In this document: in pieces, positions 53,201 to 64,000 of the stretch
Layout: each line of letters opens with the position of its first letter
How positions within the stretch are numbered: position 1 is the stretch's first letter
DNA from: Platycnemis pennipes
Lineage: Eukaryota; Arthropoda; Insecta; Odonata; Platycnemididae
Length of the DNA: 64,000 bases
Assembly (NCBI GenBank): GCA_933228895.1
Contig: OW121849.1
Coordinates: 41,696,354 to 41,760,353 of the forward strand
Reading direction: 5' to 3'
Program-made: the position numbers and the translations under genes
Notes under the pieces: model-generated
What the model was told of the DNA's origin: nothing
Seen by the model: only the letters and a program-made list of their open reading frames with translations
Database searches by the model: none

Positions 53201-56200
53201 GTGGAGCGCCAGCTGAAGACGACTTTGAACCACGTGAGAGCATGGGTGTGATGAAATTCTTGCCCGGATGTGGATGAGGGCGGATTTCGAGGATTCGTCA
53301 TTTCGCTACCGGTGCCGTGCATGCCTTGAAACTTTCTCTTCCGTGACGGAGATGCATGAGTGGAATCGAGGGTGGGTATTTCCTATAATCCTACATAAAT
53401 CAGAGACAGAACGGCGAGTGCGTTAGCTCATCCAGAAATATTTTGCTATAGATAATCATATTTTGGCTAAAAAAAACGATTATGATTCCTTCCCAGATCG
53501 CTCTGGGGTGAATTACCCTAATTTGTGGTTTTCATTACATTTTGGCAAGCGTAGGAAATTTTTTCTTAGTCTCTCTTTCAAGTAGAATAACACAGCAGTC
53601 ATTTCATCTTCTTCTCAGCATCAATTATAACTTGCATATGGAATCGATTGGACTTCGTTGTATGTACTACGTATGAAGCGCTAAGTCAGAATTTGCACCA
53701 CCAAAGTATGGAGTCACCAGCCGTAAAGAATGAGCCGAAAGAGAGTGACGTGGTCGACTTACAGGGCCATAATCGAGTGTTGGTAAGGTTTAAAGCATTT
53801 CCTACACTTTTACTTCGTTGTGATGAATTACTCTTCGTGAGTATTTACAATTGCCATTACGGAATCAAGTCCATCATTATCAGTGTTCCAAGAATAATAG
53901 TATAGCCTACAAGCAAATAGCCAGTTTCGTGTCTGATGCGATGCTACACTCCATTTCATTTTTTCTTCTATTTTTTTCACGTTTAGAGCTGCTGCTGTCA
54001 ATTTCATATCTGGAAAACGCTTCTTTTGCTGTTGCCTTTTTTTCCCATAGCCTTCATACTAAACCCGGTTTCATCAAAAACGCCACCCAAGTATACGGCT
54101 CCATCTGTTCAAAGTTTCATCCCAGCTTTCATGTATAGCCTGGCTTTTCTATCTCCAGAATATATATTTAATTTTTCGTTGTAATTAATTTCCATCCCAT
54201 ACTTCTCTCCCAGATCCTGCGACACAGATGACAGTAAATCCAGTCGTTTCGTTGGTTTAGCTGGCTGTCGTTAGATCATTAGCGACTAAATTGGCTCCTA
54301 GACTACTTACTCCCAATCTAACGACTATGGATGATGGAACGTTCCACGTCTCCATCATCATTTTTCCGCGTGCAGGCTAAGTAACACTGGCGATAAAGAA
54401 CAAATCTAATGAAATAAGGTCACTATAATTTAACCCCATTCTGTTCCCATTTATTATCTCAATTTTTATTTATTCTTATTCTATTTGCTTTAGGGATTTG
54501 TTTTCTTATTTTCTGATAATGCGGCAGCTAATGCCATAAGTACTTTCTTACTTTCCCTGTTGCCTTAGTATGATCAATGACGCATCTACTTGACAACGCT
54601 AAGTTTGCACGTGTAAATTCCGCATATGGTTGTCGTGCTCACATTAGTAGACGTTTTTATCAGATATAACGATGTAGTCTCAGAGGCTGGTAGCTCCTAA
54701 AATCATGTTTCCCCATCTCTTTTAATTCTCGACTGAAAATAATAGGTGAAATTGTAACCTATATTCTGCTCAATGAGATCATTCATCACGTTCATCACTA
54801 ATGCGTACTTCGGCGGCTGTGAGGCCATGCCCTACGATCTTTATCTGGAGGTCACGGGTTCCAGTCCCGCCAGAGTAGGCTTATTACTATGAGGGGCGCA
54901 GATTTACGTGTTTCTTCACCCCTAATGCTTTAGTGCCCTCTGCATGGGACTACAGCTACTCTTATTGGTGCCTAATAAGAAAATAGCAAAACCATGGAAA
55001 AACAAAGCCTGGGTTAATCTGGAAATACCCAGACGTCTTGGCATTGACAGTTTATCAAACGCTCAAGCTATCATACCAATCATACTCTCGGTTTCACACA
55101 TAATGGTAGAAGTTATTTATTCTATCATGAGTCTCGGAGACATAGACAGTGAGAATGCATAAAGTTGCAGGACAGCGATCGTTCAACTTGGTAACCATCG
55201 CTCAATCCAATACGATAGTGATTTCGCGTCATTGCACCGAGCAGCAGAATTTTACTTCCATGACGCGGAGAGGGGCGAAGAAGCTTGCTAATGGTGATAA
55301 ACTGCCTCGAGGCGCACGTTCAGGGTCGTGCGTGCGCCCTAAACTCTCTCTAATTGGTGGAGCATTCGCCGCTCGGTCCACAAAAAGTAAAAGGGCAAAC
55401 ACTCTCGCTCAAGTGTTCCACGCCGAAGGTCAAGGACCCAAACAAATCCAACTCATACATAATTGAACACCTTGATAGCACTGCCTGGGTAGATGTCACG
55501 TGAGAGGGTATGATTCAACGACTAAATATCGATGCTGTTTTCGGTATTTCCATCACAATGATTGGAACCGTTCTTGACGGGTAGTGCGGCTTAACGTTTT
55601 CGCGATATTTCTCGTATTAATCGTGAATTTACGCGATTTCCTCGCGTTCAACTCGAGATGGAATAATTCCCACGAAAAAAACGAGACTTGTTGAGATGAA
55701 AAATGAGAATTTGTTTAAGAACTATTTATTTTACAGTATGCATGTATAGATTCCTCACAGAAGAAAAATAGCCTATTTATAAAAAAGTGAATCCCAATTC
55801 TTGATTTCATTTCCGTTTTACCTACTCTTAGATAACAAGCAACTTGTTTTTATACTAACGAATTCACTGCAAACTCGAAATTTTGGCCATTGGGGCAATC
55901 CAGTAAGTATCGTTAATATACGAAGAGCTATGGCGAAGACAAACGACCGCGATATTTTCCTTTGTGAGTTTCCTTGAGGTCTTTTACTAGTGAAATACTG
56001 AGCCCCTCGAGCATAAGAACGGTAAGGTGGTCGATAATGAGTCAGCGTTTTCCTGGGTGGTTGGATTCCCAGAATACATTTATTCAGAGAGAACGAGAAA
56101 CGTTTTCGATTCCCCGAAGGTTTTTTGGTGTAGAAGTAGAACGCGATTTTCATACTCTCAATGCCAGACCCGAAGTTTTGACCACTGGCCATTACCTCGG

Positions 56201-59200
56201 CCCCTTGGGCTCCGATTCAGACCGATCGGATTTTGAGAGCTAAGTTAATTTTTCTGTATAGTCTAATGCAATTTTATTGAAAGCATCTAGTCTTAGCCTA
56301 GCCCATGCACAAAATATAAATTTTTACGAGAGTGAAGGTGCCTGAAGAATGCTAAATTTTCCAGAGGACTGTTTACGAATGGATTACCTCCAGGTAGAAA
56401 GCGAAAATTGTCCCCTAAATTGCATTATTATGGTGAGATAACAAATGATGGTAGTCTGTTTGATGGATGCCAAAGCCGCCTGTAAGTATGAAAGTACGAG
56501 TCACAATTCAGACGAGAGCAGAATGTGAGCTGCGCTTGTTAACAACTTGTTCTAATGCCAAACCAAAGTGGTGGCTAGAGTACTGGCCTCCCATCCTGAG
56601 GGCCCGGGTTCGATTCCCGGCAGTGGCGGGTTTTTCAGTGGCAAACCCGTCCCTACTTGAGTGCCTGGTGGGGCATTTCAGGTACAGTACTCCGTCCGTC
56701 GGATGGGACGTTAAGACGTGGTCCCCTTGGCGCATGTCGTTAAGAGTAGGTTAATGCCGACGCCGGGTTTCTCTCCACCATTCCACCGTTCCCTGAAAAC
56801 TCCTACCATTACCCAGTTACCCACCTATCCTAAAATGGCGCAAAAGACCTCAGCTGTCGGCCGCCTCCCCTGAATAACCAACCAACCAAAAGGAAAATAA
56901 TCTGTTTACTTAGAGAGAAGGGAGGGCAGAAACACATCCCAGTCGGTAGTCGTAAAAAATATTAATTGATTTTCTTCCACCATAGTGAGTCATAACATTA
57001 TGGAGGAGAGATGAATTAAATGACGTTTCATCTTCTTATCAAGGATTGCTCTCGATGCTACGATATCTTCTCTGTTAGGAGGCAACGAAGAAATGGCAAT
57101 TAAGGGATTTATGATTTAGCTTAAAGAAAGCTTAGCTCGAGTCCTCACTTCATAAATTTCTCCTGAAGAGGGAAAACATTTGCCATCTTATTCGAGAAAT
57201 TTGCTTGTACTTCTTAAAAAACTTGAAACGAATGGATTAAATGGATGATTTACATTTACTCTCGACATCTCTCTCTCTAAACGCGAGCCATCTTAATATC
57301 CCTACCCGGTGGAAGTAAGACACTCAAGTAATAATATATAATTATGCAGAGTACTGAAGAGTAAATAATTTTAAGGCTAAAATGTGCTTCCAGGAATAGA
57401 AAAGTGTAAATTTAAATATCGTACATTAGCAAACTGAAGTATTTAGGCTTGGCTATATTTTTTTGAAATGATTTTGAATCTCATTCGCGTGAAACAGTAG
57501 AGAATCAACGTTTATACTCGTTGTTATGGGAACATTATTTCGGAAGAAGTAAGCTAAGTAATGACGGAGGTAAGATCGAGTGCCTTCAGGTACTCTTGGT
57601 GACGTTTTTTGACAGTAATTATCGCGGTACTTGTTAGCGTCGGGGAAGTAGCATAAACCGTAAACAGGAAGGAACAATCTTTCCTGAGGGAGACTCATTT
57701 CTGATGTTGAGGCTCCTATAAATCCCTAACAGCCATTATTCTTCCTCATTCTCAGGCAGTGGTTTTGCCATAAATTTACCTTAACTGGGGGTCTACGTCG
57801 CCGATAAGGTGTCCTATCTAACTAAGACTTTTGAAATAGTAGCGCCGCCGGCAGGCATGGATCAATCAATTTTGCATTCTCAGTCTCCTCTTGCTTGTGC
57901 TATCGTGGCAAAAATAAAGGCTTTCCGACCATTCTCAATGGATTGAATTCTTTAAATCTTCCTTAAACTTCACGGCAACACCATTGACGAAACAAAAGCC
58001 AAGTCCTCCGTGATAATATCATGGATGAGGCAAAAAAAAAACTCGAGAGTGAATTTAAAGAAAGAATTTTTTATGAAAACAATGGGAATATTTTATGTAC
58101 GTGTGTATAGTCTTTAAAATCGCAAAACAAATGGAAGACTCTGAGTATTTTGGATAAATATTTACGAAAGATTGTGTAAAAGATGGCAAAATATAATTCA
58201 TGCAAGTCAAAGAAAATTCTTGGATAATATGATGGATGAATATTGGTTTAATAATTCCTAAGTCGTAGTGGTCTAAAGTTGATCTTACCAACCTGATTGG
58301 ATGGAGAAAGTCGGCTGTGCCATACTATATATGAAAGCTGAAACAATGCGGTGGATGCAGGATAGTTGAGAAATGTTTTCGCAGAAGAAAGGATATGGTT
58401 AGTTAATGAGATTGATTACGTTCTCCAACAACGGGCTGGAGCGTTCTTCGTTGGTTTGATATGTTAAGAAAGTGGATGAGTGTAACAACAGAGCAGATGC
58501 TGTAAGGGTGAGTATGATAAAGAAGGATAAAAAATAGGTACTGGAAGGATCGTCTAGAAGGAGATACAATATTCATTATGAATGAATACGTGAAGTAGGT
58601 ATTCAACCTATCATCTCTCTCTTTCTTCCCAATTTGAGAGGAAAATATGATTTCATCGATCTAATTACTACAAGAATCTTTTAAGGAATTAAAACAACTA
58701 TTTTGCGGTTGTTTATATTTAGCGTCGATCCTAAAAAGTAATCAAATTGACGAGAAACAGCATTTAAAAAGTGTAATTAAATATCAAAACGAAACAAATG
58801 CTCAGAGGGTTATCGTTTTATGTCTCCTCATTCTTCAGTTGATAGGTACCTATGCTATAATTTCCACAAGCTAAACTCCAATGGGATCAGCCGAAAGCTT
58901 GTGGAAACTAGGTTGACCATGCTTGAATGATATGGATTTAGGAGTCGAGTTCCCCTTAAAAAAATGTTAATCTTAAAAAGTCAATAAAACGTGAACCCAC
59001 GAAATCAAAACGTATTTAGCCTCCGAAAGGAGTCCCGCTTGTGTGAATGAATAATTTACACTATGCAAATCATGGAAGTTGGAATAGTAGCCGAATTAAT
59101 AATGCATATATTTTAGGCTGAAATTTCATCGTAATAGATGGTCACTGAAATACATAGTCTTATCTCGTGCTCACGATACCAATTCTTGTGCAAAATCCAA

Positions 59201-62200
59201 AATTAGGGATCTAAAATTATATCCACAATTTTACATCTCGTGAAAAGAACGTGATCTAAATTCACCAAGGTTTGGCAAACTGCGATTATAAAATTTATAA
59301 ATACTAAGCATCATTGTATGTACTAAGTATCCGATTGCACAACCAGGCATCTTAAAGTAGGCTCTGTATTTTGGACTGAGATAATGAAAATGAAGCGCGA
59401 AGACCTAGGTAATCCATTTCATGGACCCACATATTGATCTCGAAACCTTTCGGTACTTTTTAGGAATAAGAAGGAAGAATTTTTTATGTGGTCAAATATA
59501 GAGGATGATGTAAAGAATGAAGTAAGGTTTTTTTAAGGCATCTTTTTCTCATCCCTTCCAACAGAGAAATATTAATTACTGGCTAGTCGTCGTAAAGTAC
59601 CCCAAGCATGCATAAAATTCAAATGGACCAAATCGAACATAAAATTCAAATGAGAGTAATCTTTTTAAATCAAATAGGTGTATACATCCTATTCAATTCC
59701 TGGTCTGAATTACTATTCACTGTGAAGACAAATTTTACATTAAGCCCATTATTGCTAAGTAATTGAAGTATGATTCTCAAAGTTTACAGCTTCATCTACG
59801 GATATTATCATAGGCACTGCAACTGTCCACATTCTCGGTGAATCGTAGCAAACTTAGATTCACTAGGAGGCGTGAAGGTTTATGTGGCTGTCGTCAGGGA
59901 AGTCTTGTCATTTTATTCTCTTCCAAAGATACGTGGTAGATCACTAAATGTGAAAGTGCTTGGCTGCTGACATAGAGATTCCGAATATAAACCCTTTAAT
60001 CATCAACTACCATAACCAAACATTGACGTTCTGGTCATCAAATCACAGGAAGACACAGATGACACGAAAAAATTACTCCTTATAGTAAATAATTATATTT
60101 TAAGGACCTCCAATTGCCAAGTTACACCGCACCTAGCTTAACCCTATGCCTATGACAAAAAAAACAGAGCGAGGTGAGATTCGAACCTTTGCTTTTTGAA
60201 CGTGATCTTTGAGTTACGTATCAATCCGACTAGTGCCTGACTGTCCTTTCTGCTGCGTGTCTTTAAATGTGATCGGCGTTTCTCGTACATCTCAGCACTA
60301 TGAGCTATTCCCTCCCTTACTCTGGTGAGGGAATAAAATGGTTTGAAGACTGGTTTTTAAACTCACTCCTTTTTTTACAGTTCCTCGGAGAAGATTCCTT
60401 TGACCCGACGAATTTACCGATTGAGGAAACCATAGCGAGGGTGATTAACGTCGGAGCGCGCAGATTTTTGGGAATTCAGCACCTCGATTCCGGCATCTAC
60501 ATAAAGCCGGCCATTGGCTACATCAAGAACTTTTTCGAAGGAGAGATTACGGCGAGCGGGAAGAAAGGTAAAGGATTGGGAGCAACCATTACCGCAATGT
60601 TGGACGCCCTCGCCAAACTCAGCCCGAGGCAGGTGAGTGAACAACTCCCGCTTATGTCAACGTCCGAGAGAGAGAAAGAAAGTTATGGGACAAAAATACA
60701 AAATCAAAAGTGATAAAAAATTTCAAAAATTCAAAAATAATAATAAAGTCCAAGGGTCCAACGCGCATCCTCTTCTTTCAGATTTTCTTATATAAAATGG
60801 TAATAGCCTATTTTTAAGGGTGATTTATTAATTTAAAAACTTTCCCTTCCCTGAAGTACAATTTTTCTCGTGAATTTCAAATTTGTATCCTAATCTGATC
60901 TGTCAACAATAGTAGGTATTGTTGTTTGTCTTCAGGAGTATGGGTATAGATTTCCTACGTACGTAAATATTATTACAATTTATAATTGTCGGTTGATATA
61001 TTTCTACTTCGTTTAACTACATTTATTTCCGTATGCACTGGACCGTGATCATATGAATGTGATCGTGAGGAAACTTTGTCTTTGAAGTGGATCGTCTTAG
61101 AGAAGTAAACTTCTCTTATTAGAGTTCTCTTATACAGAAATCGAGCATACAATACAACAAAAATGTTCTTTTCTCATTCCATGGCTATGTTCAATCAAAT
61201 TAATAGGCGATTGGTACATATAAATATCTCTTTTAGAATACCACAGCCTTGACATGGTAGAGAGTTTTTGCGTTCCCATGACCCATAACGACCTATACTG
61301 GCGTGATCAACGAAAGTCGCTTTTGTTGGGCCATCCATTCATAACAGATAGGTCGAATGGTAGGAACCAAAGGAAAAGTAGTGCTTTCAGCCTTTGTTCC
61401 TCAGTGAGACGGCCGAAAAAAAGGCACGTGGCCCTAAGGGGGGAGGGGGAGAGAGGTCATTAAAGTGATGGTGTCACGTCAGAAACATTTTTTGGGAGGA
61501 GAGGCCATTGATACGTGAACGTAGACACCTTCCCTGTATTCTTACTCAACCAATGAATCAAAGCTTCCCATTGCGTGACAAGATTGTCAAGCTTTCTATC
61601 AATAAACTTCATTTTTCAACATGTGTACTCTACATTATTTTGAAAAGAAATCAAAAACTGCTATGGTATATTCTCACGCCTCACTTTGAAACGTGACATC
61701 GAAAATATTATAGAAAATTAATTATCCGACGCATTATGCGCGACTTAAGAAGGCTAAACACGTTTTGTAAGTAATGTGACTCTTACCTCTTTGTGGGCGA
61801 TTACATGATAGTCTTATTAGTTGATGTTAATTTTTTATACAATTTTGAATCGGAACGTGTCGTGAGAACGATGAAATTAGTGAATGGAGTTCTGACACGA
61901 AGGGAAAGGGTGTCGGAACAGAACAAAATATGCGTGATGTAATGGATAAACCATTCTTCACCATTCATTTAGAAAACACTCTCTTTCGCTCAAGTTTTCA
62001 ATAAGTTCGCCAATATAAATCTCTATCAATACTTATGTCTACGACTTACTGAAATTTTCCTTTAAGAACCCGTAGCGAACAGGAAAACCTCGAACGTGCT
62101 CGGCGGTCATTTTTTTGAGAAAGCGGACCAAAGGGTAAAAGTTGCGTGATACAAAAGAAGAGAGATAGGGTAGGAGTGGTCGATAAAATGCCGTGGGGAT

Positions 62201-63459
62201 ACGCGGAGGGTAATAATTTGTTCCGAAAGCATCGATCGTTTAAAAGGGCCACCACTCTTCTCCCTCGGGAACTTTTCTTTCGTTTATTTTTTCGAACCCT
62301 GGTTTGTGCAATTACTCCAGTTTTTCATTGCCTTCCCTCCAACCTCCGGACATCAAAGTATTTTAATTTTGTGGATGACTTAACTGTCAAAAATATAATG
62401 AAGCGATCCCCCTTTGAGAAAATGTCTTTCAGTTGTCATTAATATTTTATTTTGTCATTTTAGTTACGTGCTAAAAAGTGTCTTGAGTTAACCGCTGAAC
62501 TTTTTGAGCTATTTACAAGTGTATAAAAAGATTCAAATGGAAATCATTCGGGTGGAATTAATATCGATGTTCTTCTTTTGGCTGATAACACTTGAAATTA
62601 AATTTTCATAACATTTTCACGTCCTGATCCATTTTTTTCGATTCTTCTTCTATCGATAGTGTGGTTGTCATTCCCAAGTATAATGCATCATTCCTAAGCG
62701 ATCGATTAGTAGTCCCAATGTATGTACTCGACAATGTGGAAAGATATTAATTCAAATCATTTTTTTGAGAAATCCAACACGCATAATAAACTCAATGAAT
62801 CAAGATGTGAATTATTGAGGAAATCAAAACCATAGATGATCGTTATTATAGTTTTCGTAATCACCAAAGAATGATGGGGACATTCCATGCTTTGAATCAC
62901 CCTTATCGCCCATTTCAATGAAGTATTACGCTTTTTGTTCAATGCAAAATAATTCGTTCTGGATACGTGTTCAGGGGGACCTTTTATTGATCACAATTTC
63001 TTCGTTACGAAGTAGTTTTCAATTCATTAGAAAAACAGAACTTGGTTCTGTTTTTCTAATGAATTGAACATTATAATAACAAAATTAATGAATTGAAAAC
63101 TACTTATGAACACTACTACTGAATAGTAATGTTCAATTAATTACAAACACAGAACTTGGTTACGTGACCGATTCGGTCCGACGACAAGTTTCGTTCATCG
63201 ACGGAATATTTTCAAGTCCGAATCCATTCCCTCAGGTCGAGGATCGCCTCGCGGAAGCCGTGAACGAAGAGATAATCGAGCCAGCCTTGAGGGTGTGGAG
63301 AGCCTACAAGTTCGGCAAGAGGCGGCCGGAGTGCTCTCGCTACACCTTGTGCACCATCAACCGACAGGAGGAGGAGGAGGATGGGGTTTCTTCGGCGCAG
63401 CGCAAGAGGAAGCAGGCGCCTCGGGTGGGACTAAAGCCCATCGTCACCAAAGTTACCAG
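49331..63459 (+). CDS. secreted Gly/Ser/Leu-rich protein of unknown function, first three exons
   Basis: Exons 49331-50239, 60381-60632 and 63236-63459 join in phase 0, 0 and leave phase 2 (CCAG|gtgagt), so the gene continues past the window. The ATG sits in a good context, and the first residues MGGAVIWITLTLLVTRTRLS look like a signal peptide. Residues 25-175 hold about five amphipathic Leu/Met/Ile segments (IGQIGSML, LLSGIGSLLASS, IGSFVDMLAGA, LIGLASSMMAG, LLNLLPLLLQS) separated by Gly/Ser spacers. A conserved-looking domain without long repeats follows: LREQWDNMWKS, a basic Arg/Trp-rich patch, then acidic and helical segments in exon 2, and a cysteine pair (PECSRYTLCTIN) plus a basic RKRKQ tract in exon 3. 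I do not recognise the family. Exon 1 is far richer in G and C than its surroundings. Extracellular location is inferred from the signal peptide only. Confidence 0.6.
50347..50665 (+). repeat. tRNA-derived SINE (family B)
   Basis: The head contains a B box GGGTTCGAATCC (50402-50413) about 55 bases into the unit. The body shares 'cttggcgc..tt..ttaagagt.ggctaa' and 'tttctccccaccattc' words with the copy at 56.6 kb. Confidence 0.65.
50666..53070. other. intron 1 of the secreted-protein gene, first part
   Basis: AT-rich with a polypyrimidine block (about 50880-51010). No exon or named repeat supported. Confidence 0.4.
53075..53165 (-). repeat. possible SINE head
   Basis: In reverse it contains a B-box-like CACGGCTTCGAGTCTTGG at about 53100-53117. 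Weak support. Confidence 0.25.
53648..53790 (+). other. possible exon of unknown gene
   Basis: An ATG (53708) opens MESPAVKNEPKESDVVDLQG followed by HNRVL and a plausible donor ttg|gtaagg at 53783. No acceptor-side partner or homology recognised, and it lies in an intron of another gene on the same strand. Most likely chance or transposon-derived. Confidence 0.15.
54808..54975 (+). repeat. tRNA-derived SINE (third type)
   Basis: The head gcggctgtgaggccatgc... and a B box GGGTTCCAGTCC (54857-54868) suggest a polymerase III SINE. The body, agtgccctctgcatgggact, differs from the other families. Confidence 0.45.
54976..56564. other. intron 1 of the secreted-protein gene, middle part
   Basis: At about 55870-56215, 'aactcgaaattttggccatt' is echoed by 'gacccgaagttttgaccact', hinting at an old repeat. 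Open frames on both strands here lack any recognisable feature. Confidence 0.3.
56565..56888 (+). repeat. tRNA-derived SINE (family B), second copy
   Basis: The head has A-box-like gtggctagagtactgg and B box GGGTTCGATTCC (56605-56616). The body (gggacgttaagacgtggtcc, cttggcgcatgtcgttaaga, ctctccaccattcc) matches the copy at 50.4 kb and ends in a ccaaccaacc tail. Confidence 0.7.
56889..60380. other. intron 1 of the secreted-protein gene, right part
   Basis: AT-rich, apart from the SINE head listed at 60.2 kb. No exon supported. Confidence 0.4.
60160..60245 (-). repeat. possible SINE head
   Basis: In reverse it reads AAAGGTTCGAATCTCACC (a good B box at about 60178-60190) with an A-box-like stretch upstream, 'aggcactagtcggattgata'. 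Not a foldable tRNA. Confidence 0.35.
60381..60632 (+). CDS. exon 2 of the secreted protein gene
   Basis: It has 84 codons between a strong pyrimidine-rich acceptor (ctccttttttttacag) and CAG|gtgagt. It encodes FLGEDSFDPTNLPIEETIAR then VINVGARRFLGIQ... and ends MLDALAKLSPRQ. Phase 0 on both sides matches its neighbours. Confidence 0.6.
60633..63235. other. intron 2 of the secreted-protein gene
   Basis: AT-rich intron with the nested palindrome at 63.0-63.1 kb near its 3' end. No other feature named. Confidence 0.4.
63010..63105. repeat. nested palindrome: perfect 22-bp arms inside a second inverted repeat
   Basis: 63020-63041 (caattcattagaaaaacaga-ac) and 63045-63066 are exact reverse complements around TTG. 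In addition 63011-63029 (agtagttttcaattcatta) pairs exactly with 63086-63104. A third partial copy of the 'acagaacttggtt' core follows at about 63149. Confidence 0.9.
63236..63459 (+). CDS. exon 3 of the secreted protein gene
   Basis: Acceptor ccctcag, donor CCAG|gtgagt. It encodes VEDRLAEAVNEEIIEPALRV then WRAYKFGKRRPECSRYTLCT and a Glu-rich run followed by RKRKQAPRVG. GC-rich like exon 1. Two cysteines seven apart (ECSRYTLC) could form a disulfide. Confidence 0.6.
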
Positions 63460-64000
63460 GTGAGTGAGTCCCTCCGCAGAAAAAAAACCTGTTGACTGTT
63501 GCCTCGTCGAGGATCCGTTATTTGGGGGAAAAAATACACCGCTCGTGCTCCTTCGGGTAGACGCGAAGGCATGCAGAAAGCCATATTTCGCTCCGCCGGC
63601 GGATGGATGTAAAAAGAAGAATCGTATCCCAGCGAATCGGAGTCACCCGGGGGACAGCAACGAAGTCGCTTAGGTCTGCGTACCGTGAATTCATCTCCCG
63701 CCCTCACGATTCGGTTGTGATTTCATACGGTGACTCCGAGCGGCGTTTGGACTGCTACGCCAGGAAAAATTTCCGGTTGACATCCCTGGTTCTCAGAAGC
63801 CAACGAGATGTAGACGACGACGTTTTAAATCTAAGTTGCGGGATATCCGAATGAAATTTCACCAAAGTTTTTGGTGCAGTATTAAAAGTGAGAACTAATT
63901 TGCGATCGAATCATTTAAACAAATGTTTTAAATCGGCAAATAGTATCCTCGTGATTCCGTAATATATTTAACGTGAAAAACGGTTTACCCTACACATATC
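63460..64000. other. intron 3 of the secreted-protein gene, start
   Basis: Sequence after the exon 3 donor; the next exon (phase 2) is outside or not recognised. An open frame at 63603-63854 shows no family features. Confidence 0.35.

Noticed and set aside
1..64000. CRISPR arrays, rRNA genes, bacterial operons or prophage
   Set aside because: No regularly spaced direct repeats, rRNA cores or Shine-Dalgarno-led gene runs seen. The sequence is eukaryotic throughout.

Overview
This is a window of animal nuclear DNA, almost certainly from an insect. It is AT-rich, its genes are split by long introns with GT-AG junctions, it has a polyadenylation signal, and it is crowded with decayed eukaryotic transposons and tRNA-derived SINEs. 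There are no bacterial operons, rRNA genes or CRISPR arrays. The order cannot be fixed from the sequence; the gene content and TE load would fit a hemimetabolous insect, but that is a guess. All exon models were assembled by hand from reading frame, splice sites and intron phase.

Three host genes are visible. (1) Minus strand, 24.4 to 7.6 kb: the 5' part (seven coding exons, about 678 codons) of a PGC-1 family transcriptional coactivator (Drosophila spargel type). It has an LXXLL box and the HCF-binding motif DHDYC. Its RNA-recognition-motif exons are not found and should lie beyond position 1. (2) Plus strand, 26.4 to 48.6 kb: a complete seven-exon gene for a mitochondrially targeted ornithine transcarbamylase (OTC) homologue of 336 residues. 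Nearly every catalytic and substrate-binding motif has been replaced although the frame and splice sites are intact, so it looks like a retained pseudoenzyme. (3) Plus strand, 49.3 kb to beyond 63.5 kb: the first three exons of a secreted Gly/Ser/Leu-rich protein of unknown function, with a GC-rich first exon.

Genes 1 and 2 are head to head. Between them lies a nearly identical 291-bp inverted duplication of the OTC-like promoter and first exon, which leaves a second copy of the targeting-peptide exon pointing toward the PGC-1 gene.

The introns and flanks hold most of the mobile DNA: a TA-flanked element with a GC-rich LTR-like insert (2.0-5.4 kb); a hAT element with an 8-bp target duplication (5.4-7.1 kb); an 8-kb terminal-repeat element (9.3-17.3 kb) with a second transposon of long inverted repeats nested inside it (11.1-15.3 kb); a LINE reverse-transcriptase remnant (19.9-21.7 kb); a GIY-YIG/Penelope-like remnant (29.8-30.5 kb); a P-like element with a two-exon THAP domain (35.5-39.2 kb); LINE tails at 42.4-46.5 kb; and several SINEs. 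Short, nearly perfect palindromes with tiny loops recur in the introns of genes 2 and 3.

The strongest unusual observations are the OTC-like pseudoenzyme, the inverted promoter/exon duplication between the two genes, and the THAP-only P-like element.
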